A stretch of DNA of 64,000 nucleotides from Apis mellifera (lineage: Eukaryota > Arthropoda > Insecta > Hymenoptera > Apidae): assembly GCF_003254395.2 (NCBI RefSeq), contig NC_037647.1, positions 10,111,050 through 10,175,049 on the forward strand. Direction: 5' to 3'. The notes under the pieces were generated by a model. The model was given only the letters and a program-made list of their open reading frames with translations, did not search any database and was not told the origin of the DNA. A program made the position numbers and the translations under genes. Below, in pieces: positions 50,796 to 63,500 of this stretch (the first letter of the stretch is position 1; every line of letters starts with the position of its first letter).

Positions 50796-53700
50796 ATCTC
50801 GATCGGTGCGCAGTTTTTCCGATCGTCGCAGCGATCCTCGCATTTCTCGCAGAGACAAGGCGAAGCGAGCCTCCGCAGAACGCCTTTCACTCGCGTAGCC
50901 GTGATCGCGCGACAATAAATCAACCGACACGCATTAAGCATTAACGCATTTACATATCGACGTTCCACCGCGCACTAAATCACGCTCGATTTGAAAATAA
51001 TTCGCGTCCCACGAATTTATATAAATCCCCCCGTTTCGGGGAGGGGGTGAATCTGGGGACGAAGGAAGGGCAGGAAAGAAGCGAAGAAACTTTCGAAAAA
51101 CGAGCGAAATTCGCGGGGAATCTCGAATTCGCCTAGGCGAATTGGCCGGCAAAGGGAACGCTCTCCTCTCTAATCTAATCGTCGTTGGTCCGCGTTTCCT
51201 CCTCCTCCCCCTCCTCCTGCGACCGTCTCGAAACGCGCCTCTCCTCGCCCCCCCCCTCATCTCGTCCCCGTCTCGTCTTGTCCTCCTCCCTCCCCCCCTC
51301 CCCCCTTTCGCCGTCTTCCTGGAAACCGGGTCGCCGGTACGCGGTTGTTTCCACGCGTGTAGGTACACGTGTACGCACGTACACGTATGCGTTGGTGGGT
51401 GCCCAGGATCAGGCCGTAGGTTCTGTAATAGCCCTGTGGGCGAACGAGTCGCGTCGCTGAAAAATAAGAAAATTCGACGAGGATCGCGGCAAAACCACCG
51501 TCCGGTTCTCGGTGCGCGAGACCTCTCTCTCTCTCTCTCTCTCTCTCTCGTTCGCGGGATCGACACGCGAGCCGATCGAACAAAAGCACGATCGAAGAAA
51601 GAACGACGAACTCGACGTACGAGACGAAGACGTCTTGTTCTAATCGCGAGGATTAACGGTGGAAAGAAGGCGACGTTTAATATACAGATGTATGTAATTC
51701 GGTTGTCAGTGCTCGGTCGATAATTGGAAATGATATGGGGAAGGGATGAGATCGTATATTTGGAAAAATTATTCGTGTTGTAACGTATATATGTATATGT
51801 GCGTTGTATACAGTTGTATACGAGGACGACAAGGCGGCGAGAGGAGGTGTAACGAAGAGAAGAATGGCCGGGCGAAAAATCGTCGACGAGAGAGGAAGGA
51901 GAAAATACGAGGCGAGAAAAGAGAAGAAAAGGCGAGAACACGCCGAGACGGGGCTTAACTTACGGTCCTCGGCCGTGAAATATCGCGAACCGCGGCTAAG
52001 CGATGTTCCAGCCGCGCGCGATCTAATTTGTTGCGCTTCCTACGTATTTATGGCGAGCCCGTTCCTTCTTAAAGTTTCTTCCTACGGCCGCCCCCCACCA
52101 CCGCCTCTCGAATCGTCGACGGGATCGATCTGCGCTCCCTGCGTCGATCGGATCGTGGACGAGAATCGTGGGGAGGAATTTCCTGAAGGGAAACGCTTTA
52201 AACTCGAAAGTTTTGAAAGTCGAGGTATAACGGTGCACGGGTCGCGATAAGGCGCGCACCGGTTGGCGCCACGCCGATAGGGGAAACGTCGGGCGCATCC
52301 CTTAAATTCCAAGCGATCCGAACGCGCGAGAATCCGAACAATCCCCCTTCCTTCGTTTAGAACGGTTCGCGGCTGGCTGGATTTCCGTCTGTCGACCCTT
52401 TCGAGTCGAATCGAATTATTTCGAATATATATATATATATATATTCGAAATAAATAACAGGAGAGAAAAATATTATTTCTCTTTCTCGTCGCGTCGAAGA
52501 GGAAGAAATCGTCGATAAACGAGAAATGCGGGTTTGGATCGATGAAAACGTCGCGTCCGATCGGTAAAAGAGATAAGAGCGTAGTTGAATTCGCAACGCC
52601 GATAACGTCGACGTCGACGACAACGACGACGACGACGATGGCAAAAGTTTCGGTGTTTCTCCGCGCGAGAAGGGATCTCGAGGGCGGCGCCACATTTGCG
52701 GCTGACAAAAAGTCCACAGGAGGGGAATAAAAAGGAGGAAAAAAAGGGGGGGAGAGAGAGAAAAAAAAAAAAAAAAAAAAGGAGCTCGACGAGAGCGGCT
52801 AACATGGAATAGCCCTTAGCAGGCACGATAGCCACTCTTTAGGCTGATGGACTCACGGCCCCTCGCCTCCCCCCTCGGCCCCATGCCCCCTCCCCCCGGC
52901 TGCGGCCTCCTCGTTTGCCGGCCTTCCATTTCGCCTTCCCTCCGCTCGATCGTGCGCCTTCCTTTTGCTCTTGCAGCCTCGATGCCGATCCTCGCCGTTT
53001 CGTGGACCGTTCGTCCTCGTCTCGTATCCTTCCTTTCGTTCCTTGCATCGTTCCGAGTACATTTCTTTCAAGGTTTCGAAGTTGTTGCGCGCCGATCCGC
53101 TAAACCAGCCACTTTGCGAAAGTGTTCGATCAAAAATCAAATGTTTCCAACATCGTTTCCACTTCTTTTATTCAAGCTTTATATACAAGCTTTTATACAT
53201 ATATATATATATTTATGTATATATGTATATATGCCTATACAAAACAAGTAGGCAGTTTTTGTAACGATCTTACAACGCATTGAATCGATTCAAATTATTC
53301 CCTATTTCGTGTTATGCGTATCGTCGAATTTGTGCATTTCTCGACGGACAATGCGCCAACAAATAAATACTATTTCGTTTTAATTCTTTTTTTTATCGTT
53401 CAATTATTCATTATTTATTATCTTGTTGCTTTCGCTTCGCGCGTTACTTATATTATCCTTTACGAGAATTCGCCTCGCTACACACCTACGTGTACTCGTT
53501 TCTTTCACAAATAAGCGATGCATCGTATTTTATATATTACACACGTATATTTGTTTGCAAATGTTGCAATATGCATCGCGTATATACGTAGGTGTACGCG
53601 AAAGGAGACAACTTTGGTCGATGCGTCGCATATTTACAACGAAATGCGCGTAAAATTTTCGTAGGACTCGGATATAGGGTGAAAACAAAAGTGTACGAGA

Positions 53701-54321
53701 TGAAAGAGTTAATGATATAGAAAGGTCGAGTATCTTGAGAGATCGATGAACAGTGACAAACATTCGAAGAACGGGCTTCATTTTTTCTCTTATAGAGGGC
53801 GACATTGTACGATGGAATTGCAACACTATGTCCGTCGGTATAATCGCTTGCGGTCGATAAAACGGAATTAATCGATAAAATAGCGCTTATCCTGTGCGTT
53901 GGAAATCAAATCTAATTGACGTGAATCGCAACCAATTCGATTTCGGTAATTATTTTAAAAATAATACAAATAAATAAAAAGAAATCATGGACAGAGAAAG
54001 AGGAAGATAGGAGCAGGAACAGTAACAATAATAGCTAGTTGATACCGTTTCTCGTTTAGATAATTCGAGATTGCCAGAATCACAATTGATTCCCTCTCGA
54101 TGTGACGAGAAGATATCCGGGCTGAGCGGGTGAATTCGACGTTCGTAATTGGCTAAGAAATTTTTGTCGGTAAAAATGTCAGTCGATTTGCAGAATGTTC
54201 TTCAGTTACCATTCGAGCAACAATGGCGCTCGCATTCCATTCGTTGTTGGCGCTAATTTTAACATTGGTAACGCTCGAAAATATTTTTTTTTTACCGCAT
54301 TTCCTTTCTTTGTCCTCGTTG
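50796..54321. other. CpG-rich region downstream of the second GATA gene
   Basis: It should contain the 3' UTR of the GATA gene near its right end. Elsewhere it holds (TC)n at 51522-51549, (TA)n at 52425-52444, poly-A at 52760-52779 and short TA runs at 53195-53230. A 335-aa - strand ORF at 50934-51941 crosses the TC repeat and has no domain, so I do not call it. Confidence 0.5.
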
Positions 54322-57300
54322 TTACGTTCTCTCGACATTGATAGCCGTGGTAGTAGTTATAACCGTGAAAATATCGTTATTAGGTTGACTAACGATTGGC
54401 TCTAGCGGTGGCACGCTGGAACGAAGATAGAAACGAATTAAACGGTTAGATTGTGAATCTATTACGTCGCGCAATCAAGATGGATCATGGATTAAAATCG
54501 AATCGAGCGTAATAACACACTTACATAAGGGTAGTTTGTCGATTGAGCGCGGCGGTAGTGGGTAAAGCGAGAGGCGAGTGCGCATGACCCGATTCTCCCG
54601 TACTCGGTGTACCTACGAGTGGACGCTCGTCCGTTCCTTCGTTCCCTCCCAACGCGTTACCGTTTGCGGTCTCATTCTCGCCCCGGTTCCCTGCATTCGT
54701 ACCTGTACTAGCCGTCTCGCTCTCGGTCTCTTGTCTCATCTCTGCATTGGTCCCTATCCCGCCCCCACTACCACTACCACCACTCCTATACATGTTCAAC
54801 TGCATCGAGTTCACTGGAACGTTAAGAAGAAAGAAAAAAAAAAAAAAAAAAAAAAACCAACGGTTCGAATCAAACTGATACTCTCACGTTAGCTTCTTTC
54901 CGTTACGTTCTTCTCCCTTCTCACCCCCTTCACACACATTTTCTAAATATATTCTCACGAACAAGTAGGCAAACGTTTTATCTCGATTATAGATTATCGA
55001 CATTTTAACGCACGCGCGCATGCGCACGAATCGTTTATTTGGAAGCAGCGCTCGTTCGACGGACTTTGCTCCCAATTCGGGACTCTAATTACAAATTTTG
55101 ACTCAAGGTCGTTGATATTCGCGATTCGAATCGTCGATACCATTTTGTGACCCTTAACGCGTTTTGCTTAATTTACGAGAAGAACTCGAAAGAGAAAAAT
55201 AAACATTTTCGTTTTTCTTAATCGAGGAGAAAAAAAAAATAAGGGACACGAATAAAATATACACTCGAAACTCGAGAAACAATGATACGTTTAACCCGTA
55301 GGTACACCTGTGATCGATCGATTAGAAAGAGCAAAACGATTGATACGATATGATATGGGGGGAGGGAAGGGAAGCGAAGGCGAACGAAAAGAAACTAAAA
55401 TGACAAGTTGCTCACCGAAAACTCACCGAGTAAATCAGACTTAATCTCGGTCTTGTGCATGCCGCTTGGTCCTGCCAAATTTCCACTTATTCCCGAATTA
55501 TTCTTCGGTTTTCTCTTCCTCGTCTGTATTCCCTCTTTCTTCATGCTGAGCGGCCTGTTCACCTGCATAGAAAAAAAAAAAAAAAAAACAGAAAAAAAAA
55601 TGAAACAAAAAGTCACTCACGACGAACAATGAGACGATTAATTAATTAAACTCGACGATAAATAAAAAAAGAAAGGACATCAGCCATCAACGTTATACCG
55701 TATCAGCAATCATTGTGAAAAAAATCATTGATAATGTCGTTCGAACGATTGGATCGAGGGATCAGCATCAATTAAGGATGCGTCACAACACAATAAACAT
55801 GATAAGCATCGAATAAAAATTAAAGTTTCGCATGATGTTGTTACCGGACAAATTCTAATAAGAAATACGTTGGTAAACGTCGATAAACAATTACGACACT
55901 CGTTCTTTCGATTTCGTAACGCATGCGCATGCTCAACAAGAATCAGTCGATATCTAAGATCGATGCACCGTGTACGATTCTAAATTATGATGTTTCCAAG
56001 ATGTGTTTGAAACAGAATTATCACAGAAGAGAGCAATCAAGATTACCACGCGAGAAGGAGGATTGCGTAAGGAAGGTAAACGGGATTACAAACAGTGACC
56101 GCGTTTCGTTTTCGATTTTCAATCGAGATTCTACGTTCGATGCACATGAATTCTCCGAGATAATCTCTGCTTACTGAACTCGCATTTCCAATCGAAAAAA
56201 TTTATTCTTTCATTCGCCAATCAAAAGGATTAGCGATCTATTTTTATATCTGTTTTTTGTTGCTTTGAAATTGTAAAGATCACGCATCTGATGGATATCT
56301 CGAAGAAAGAACAAAATATGACGAAGAAAAAAACAAAAGGTTAATTCCTGATTATTATATTTATCGTCTTATATTTATTTTTATTCATCTATTTATAAAT
56401 ACGTGAATAGAATCGTAATGATAAAAACACGAATCTTTTTAATCTCTTTTTAGCAAAATTATTTAATAGAGACAATTTTCCGAAATTAATTCATTGTCCA
56501 CACGCGAATCAATTCCGTCTTCATCTCGATGCTCAAGCAATTTTTAATACAACGATTCATTTTTCCAAATTGATCGATCGCGGCAGTTGTACAAACAGAA
56601 AATCACCTCGAGAAAACTCTTAAAAACAATCAATTCGTCGTCTGATGTGAGATTCACTGAAATGGCGTTGCGATCGGAAATATGGCTGACGACGAGACAC
56701 CGAAACACGCACTCTGTGATCGAATTGCCGAAATTCTTAGTCGTTCTCGTTTCGAATTGTCAAGTAAAGCTTTACATGTGCGAATAAACAAACTTACGTT
56801 GTGTAATTTGTAGTAGAGACCGCATGCATTACACACTGGCTCGCCGTTGTTATTTCGTCGCCACAGAGTCGTATTGCTTGTCCTGCAATTCGCGCATTGA
56901 ACACCGGTTCTTCGAACACCCGCCTGGAAAATGAAAGAGAAATGTGTACATTTCGTGCGTAATATTCTCGATCGTATGCGCATGAGTATTGCGCATTCAA
57001 CGACGCGAATTCACAAACACGAAAATGGGAGCGTCGAGACGTAGAAACTAGAGTAAACAACAATCGCAGTAAGTCTCGACGCGATTGTTTGCTCGGTAAC
57101 AGATAACGTTGATTCTTTTTTCTATTTTTTCGTGGACAACGCTTGCCAAGAAATGGGAAGAAGAAAGAGCAGAAGAAAAAATAACGAGAAAAGAGAGGGG
57201 AGGGAGAGAAAGAAAGAGACGAAAAGATGGGAGGTTAAAAAAGAAAGGATGAAGAAAGAAAGATGGGAGATTGAACGAAAAATTCAAAAGAAGAAAAAAA

Positions 57301-59460
57301 AGAATAAGACATGCTAGAGAAAAATATAAAAAATGAAATTTACCGTGGCGACAGCTTGCTTCGGTTTGCCGCATTTAATGGATGATCTATTTATACCGTT
57401 TATCTTGTTTGCTGCATAGATACAATTTTGACACACGTAATTCCCAGTTTCGTCCCTCCTTAATACATTAGTTAAAATTGCGCAATTAGGACACTCTTTA
57501 GGATCCACAGTCATGATCGAACCCTCGAAATGCTCCTCGGTATTGGATAGTGACAGATTGTTAGACCATGAAGACGTAGTGTTTCCAGTTGAGACACTGT
57601 ATACACCGCCAGAATAGAGTATGTTACTATCGCCGACGGAAATTGCCGTTTGGTATCCCTGGACGCAATCGAACGTAGGTGGAGATGGAGTTCCTGCGGT
57701 CGACCAATAATCGGCTGTAGGAGTCGCTTTGGCATATGGATACGTACTAGTCCCGCTTCCGTACGCCATTTGAGATCCTGGAGATCCTGGTTGTTCGTAA
57801 TGCAGAGATGCTACTCCACGCGTACTTCCCAACGAAGATGCTAACGTTGGATCACCTTTCATATATGTGCTCCCTGATTCTACCTGTGAACGAAACGCAT
57901 GCGCTATAACGTAACAATGGCGTACTGTATACAAAGCTGACAAAGAAAAATTATAGTCTATGCATACAAAAAATTTATGAATAAAATATTTGTTTTCTGT
58001 TCAATTGAAAAGAAATAACTTATTTTATTTTTTATTTTTCGTTGTTTAAACACTGACTACACGATAAACAACATAGCTACTCACTCCAGGAACGCGCGAA
58101 GGCAATTGAACTGGTGACGGATACGTCAGAATCACTTGTTCCCCTGGTTTTGTATACGTATAAGTTGGAGCTTGCTGAAACGTCTCACTACCGGATATAT
58201 ACTGAGGATACTGAACAGCCTGCGTGGGAGGAATCGGTACCGTTTCGAGAGTAGTGTACGTGTTCGATATTTTAATGTTGTCGACTGGAATCGCAGCAGC
58301 AGCCGCTGCTACCACTGCGGCGTTTGACGTTTCCGGTGTTTCGTACTTGATATTTACTCCTCCAGCGTTCACGTATCCTGCGACAAGTTGATGATGATGC
58401 TGACCAGTTGATTGTTGAAGTCCAGCACTCGCTCGAATACCGATGTCGTTCATTGGCGGAGAATAAGAGGGCGCTGTAGGCGAATCGAGTCGCACGCTAA
58501 CGGTTGTCCCCGCATGAGAAACTATGGGGGCGCCACCCTCGTACTCCTCGCTAGTTGGAACTAGGACTGGTGAGCCTTGATGATAGGATCTACTGGTTGA
58601 CCCATTTCCGCCACTGGATTGGTTAGTTTCTCGTGGACTATATCTTTGATGATTGGCTGATTGAACGACTCGCCTTTCCTGCGCTTGAACAGCGATCCCG
58701 TGGTTCTCTCTTTGCAATTGTTGTTGGCCATCCGCCGGATAAGCGTATATGCGATCCGCTTCTGTCCCATCGGATTCTGACGTCTCATACCTTTGAGTGT
58801 ATCATTGTACTTATTGCATTATCGATAAAGATCCAGAAAAAAAAGGAATTAACGTAAGCTGTGTGATGTGAACAATTGTGTATACTCGTATTAAATATAT
58901 TTTTTGTTTTAAATAATGTCAATTTTTTTTCCTCGTCGCTTAATATTCGGATGATCGATTTTCACTTACCTAACGGTCTCTTTCACCGTCAATGTAGATG
59001 GATCTACCGCTTCTGCTACGACTCGCACTTCTTGCCCATTGCTCGTTAAATAAACTATACGTTGCTCTCGAGAACGATCCTGTTGTTGAATTTCCGTTTC
59101 GGTGTGAGAAATTTGCACGTAGGTCTGCGAATTTTGTTTACATGCTTGATCTTGCTGTTGCTCTTCTTGAAACGTGCGCGATCGAGTTTGCTGTTCATCC
59201 ATCGATCGATGATGTTGCTGTTGCCGCTGCGATTGGAGATTATCGGGTGAGTCTGGTTCCGGATCAACCACCATCTCGGTTATATGACCAGCCGTGGTGA
59301 TGGTGCGCACGTGCCTTCTCGCTGTGATCACCGTCCGGGGACTCTCGACGGATTGTTCATCTGGATTTGTCCCAACCATGGCCATCCTGGGTGAACCTTC
59401 GTCCACGCTGTTTTCCTCCCATTCGCGTTTGATCTCTTGCTTCGTCAACGTCTCCTTCAT
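54322..59460 (-). CDS. GATA transcription factor of the serpent/GATAe group
   Basis: Exons in transcript order are 59460-58970, 58790-58085, 57883-57344, 56923-56798, 55562-55427, 54813-54525 and 54415-54322, giving 793 aa in phase. The N-terminal 400 residues are Gln/Ser/Thr-rich and include IVYLTSNGQEVRVVAEAVDP. Exon 3 ends with a degenerate N-finger: CPNC, 16 residues, CQNC, lacking the Trp of the usual LWRR. Exon 4 has an intact C-finger, CANCRTSNTTLWRRNNNGEP to CNAC, and exon 5 continues VNRPLSMKKEGIQTRKRKPK. The last two exons give ALNRQTTLIVPPLEPIVSQP and the end VITTTTAINVERT. Serpent and GATAe act in fat body, blood and gut development in Drosophila. As I recall, GATAe lies between srp and pnr there, which favours GATAe by position. 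The C-terminal block reminds me of proteins annotated as box A-binding factor (srp). I leave the paralogue open. Without the last intron the ORF would stop at 54521 instead. Confidence 0.9.
55563..56797 (-). other. Intron between the C-finger exon and the basic-tail exon
   Basis: A 1.2-kb intron. It splits the C-finger coding region between LHN and VNRPL, as is usual in GATA genes. No other feature is seen apart from a poly-A tract next to the acceptor at about 55569-55588. Confidence 0.6.
56924..57343 (-). other. Intron between N-finger and C-finger exons
   Basis: A 420-bp intron, purine-rich on the + strand from 57150 to 57310 and so pyrimidine-rich in the transcript. No coding content. 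Confidence 0.6.
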
Positions 59461-59466
59461 TGCGAT

Positions 59467-60540
59467 CTGTAATACGTAAGCACACGATCTTTCGACAATC
59501 GAAAAAAGGATTGCCGTGGATGGAAGAGCAGAGAAGGTGGAGCCTTGTGGCACGCGACTCGATCGCGTTTCGGCCAGATAACTCAAGTTGAAGCGAGTGC
59601 GAGTGCAAAGTGACAATTGTTTTCTGTCGGAATCTCGAAAGAACGTCGAAGAAAAGAACGGAAGAGAATGGTTCGACACAGGAAGAAGCGGGGAAGGGAG
59701 AGGACGGCGCGCCTCGTCCGTCTCGAGAAAAAACCGGCAAACTCGGTGTTTACCTGTGACTCGCGTCACACTTCCCTTTGACAATGTCAAGTTTCGACTT
59801 CCGGACCGAGCACGCGACCACACTCCACTCACTCTTTTCTTTCAAACCGACGGCAAGCAATCTTTTTACTCCTGACAACACTTATCGCGAGTTCAGTTTC
59901 TTTCAGATCTTTTTCTACGAACGGGATTTTTTCACGTGGTAAAAATGCGGAGAATTCCAATTTGGACGCCAACAACCTCGTAGGAATTCACTGGTTCGTT
60001 CGATCACTAAAGTTAAGATGCACTGATCGCAGTTAATATATTTGAATCGTTTATATCGTTCGTATCTGATCAAATTTTCGATACTGTTTGATTTTAAATT
60101 TTGATAATTAAAAATTGTAATTAATCGGAATCCAAATAACAACCAATTGGATTTAAAAATTATAAAAAAAATTGTTTCATCTTAAATAAACCCAGATATT
60201 GACATAAACAGTCAGCTGATCAGCAATCACAGTTAATCGCACAACGATCGGAAGAAAAAAACCCCGAAATTCGAAACCGATCTTTTCCTACCTTCGAAGG
60301 GTGGCGAGTGAAAAATCCGTTTCGGTCGACGTTCGATCCTGACGCGTTGTCCAGCCCGTGATTATTCGACGCGCACTGCACAATCCCCCTTTATAATCTA
60401 TAATCCAGAAAAACACCGTGTCCGAAAACTCACTACTGTGCGTCCGCTCGAAACGAATTTCCTGCGCGGAGGCGAATACACGAACGAAGCGGCGCCACCG
60501 TGCAGAGCACTAAAAGTTACTACGTTTTTCCCTCTTTTGA
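59467..60540 (-). promoter_or_regulatory. 5' UTR exons and promoter region of the second GATA gene
   Basis: The coding exon begins at an acceptor (gtattacag) with its boundary at 59466, so at least one non-coding exon lies upstream. Two candidate donors on the - strand fit: CACAG|GTAAAC (exon edge 59754) and CGAAG|GTAGGA (exon edge 60292). They could belong to alternative first exons. A TATAAAG on the - strand lies at about 60391-60397. Start sites cannot be fixed from sequence. Confidence 0.4.
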
Positions 60541-63500
60541 CGGAAAAACTAAAACGAAAAAGAGAGAGAGAAAGAGAGAAAGAAAGAGAGAGAGAGAGAG
60601 AGAGAGGGAGGAGAGGGAAAAGAATCTCTCTCCAGTTATCGAGTGGAAAAGAGGCAAACGGAGGGGTCCGTTTGTTTGTTCGTCGATAACGAGCGGCCGC
60701 TTGCTAGCTCACGAGCGAGATAACAAGCTGTCACGGGGGTGGGGGAGGGAGGGGATCGCGAGAGGTGTCCATGCCTCCCCTTTCGCCCCTTCGTCTACGT
60801 TCTCGTCGGCCATCTTCGCCATTTTGTTGCCACGGATTCTCCGTGAGTACTTTACGCTCCGCACGGCTCGGTGTGTATATTCGGTGCTGGTAGGGTAGCA
60901 ACGGTGTGAATCATTCGCACCCGCTTTTTATCTTCGCTTCTTTCTCTCTCTCTCTTTTTTCTCCCTTCTCCTTATTCGTTCTTCGTCGAGGATGAAACGG
61001 ATCGTATTGCGATATAGGCTGTTTTTCCTGCCTGGCAATCCTTCGAACCGAATCTTCGTACTTTTTGGCGAGACGTTTTCGTTCGCGAAAATCACACCCA
61101 CTTTTTATCTTTCTCCCTCTTTCTCCTCTCTTCGAAGAATATTATCTGCGCGTGAAATCTACATTTTTTTTAACGTATAGGCGGCAATTATCGGCCGACT
61201 TTCTACATTATGTCTGCATTAACGGATCGTTACTTTCCGACTAATCCGATTCATTACAGTTCTCGCTTATAGTTTAAGAAAATATATTTCGAGCGAAAGA
61301 ATAAAGAGGGGGGGGTTGAGAAACGATCGATAAACAAGCTGAGCCAGTTCGAAGCTAATTTTCGTCAAGAAAGTTTTTCGATCGTCGTAGATAATGAACG
61401 AGGCCGTTATTACGTCACCGATCCTCGCTCTGATTCATCTTCGCAAACGAAGCCAAGTCATCGTGAAGGTAACCCAACCGAGGGTTACTCCGATATATCG
61501 CGTAAGAAATCGGAAGGAATCTTTGCAAAACCTTTGATCTCTTCGTGCTACGTGACTCGTCTTCGATACGGATTAACCGCGATAAAAATCGAAAATGTGA
61601 CCGATGCTCGTCCCATATGCTCCTCGTTCACCAATCTCGATCGATAAGACATTTGAAAAACAATTTTTTTTTTTTTCCCTCTCGAAAAACACGATCTCTC
61701 TTCGATCGTTAAAAAACGAACAATTTTTCAATTTTTCTTACTTCTTCCCCTCGAAAGCGAGATTCTACCCGATCTCTCGATTCACTTCGATGCAGCGAAA
61801 TTTTCCGCGGAACCATCGATTCATCGATCTTCTTCGTATCGAAAGGGGAAAAAAAAACCGTATTGTTTATCAAGAGAACGAAGGAAATATAGATTGCTTC
61901 GCGGTTATATCGTTGATAACGAACGATAAGAAATCGACCGAGTCACGTCCACTGCTCTCTCGAAAACCGATCGATCATCCATCCACGTCCGTGCATTCCG
62001 ATCGAGTACGAAAACGAGAGGAGTCCGAGGAGGACTCTCTTCTCTCTTCCTCTGAGAGGAGAGGATGTTCGAGGAAGAAAATTGCGCGGAGTAGGAGAGT
62101 AGGAAAGGGATCGAAAGGAAAGGGGCGGCGGTGACGATCGGCTCGCGTGGCCACCGATGGGGGATGCCTCTCGCCGAGCCGTCGGCGAGAGGTACGCCGT
62201 TGTCAAAATAAACGGCACTATCGCGATTTATCTCGTTTCCCATGATAATAAGAGATAAAACTGCATCCTTACATTAGCTAGTATATCAGCTAAAATGATA
62301 ATTTCAGTCGTCGGGTTCGCCAGGAACGCGTAGGGCCGTTTCTCTAGTTGCGCGGGGACGCGCCGTAGAGGCCGCGCGACCGCCCCGTCCATCCCTCCGG
62401 CGAAAATGATTGCCGAGTCGATCGATCGATCCCGGCCGCGGTGGAGAATCACGCGCGGAATCACGATTACGTGTACTGCCCGTAAGCTCTCTCTCTCTCT
62501 CTCTCGAGTCGAGAATCGAGAAGTGAAACCAAGTGTCGGAGAAGCGAGGGAGATTAAGGTGAAACGGAAAAAAAAAAATGGTTGGAGTGGAGTCGAATCG
62601 GATCGGGGGAAAGAGGTGTCTCTCGATTGCTTCTCGATTTTTTCTCTTCTTTTCTTTTTTTTTTGTGGAACGACCGAAAGGGTTGCGTCAGAATCGCGAA
62701 CAGCAACGGCGAGGCCATTTTCTTTATCAGTTAGGAAATTCTTATCGGCGATGAAATGAAAATCCCGGATGAGCTGGTATGGGTGCGTACGTGAACACGA
62801 TATCGAAAAAAGGCAGACGGCGATCATCATGTAAGAAATGGCATTTTTTTTTTTTTTCTTTTTTTTTTTCTTCGTCGAAGGCGAAGCGCATGCGTCAAGG
62901 GATGACGCGTATCCATCGTTACGCAACTTCGGTTCTTCCCCGAATCCGGTAATTTTCCATGATAATAAGAGACATAGCCGATTCGCGCTAGAAACGTTAT
63001 TTCGAGGCTTGATTAAGATTCTACCTGTCTACGAGAAGAGAATGAGTTTGACTATGGATTTAAACGTCGCGCTCTCCTCTCGAATCGCGAGCACCGCCTC
63101 AAAGCTCTTTACGATACGATAACGCGATCCATCGGCCCGATCCCCGTTGCGCGCGATCGCGCCTCTTTACAACGCAATTATCGTAATAATTTACAACGCG
63201 CGAACGTTCCGTGCCTTTCCACGAATAAACAAAATCCGCCTGCTTTACGTACCATCGTAGGAAACGAAACAAGTCTTCCCGCGAAACGAAGCTAAGATTT
63301 CTAAGGCAAGAATTAGGGGCACGCGGTTGAACGGTAATTTCTCGTGTCGTTTCGGCCTACATGCTTCGTACCGGGCGGTTAAAATACTCGTATTTACGAT
63401 ATTTCGAGCGAAATTTAATTTAACGCGCGAGTCGCCGAGAGTCTCGGGAAAGGGTTGCACGTTTCGAGGGAAAAGGATGAAACGCGATCCGATGCTCGGC

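Noticed and set aside
50934..51941. 335-aa ORF on the - strand
   Set aside because: Composition is Arg/Ser/Pro-rich, it runs through a (TC)n microsatellite, has no recognisable domain and no splice context. GC-rich DNA gives long chance ORFs.
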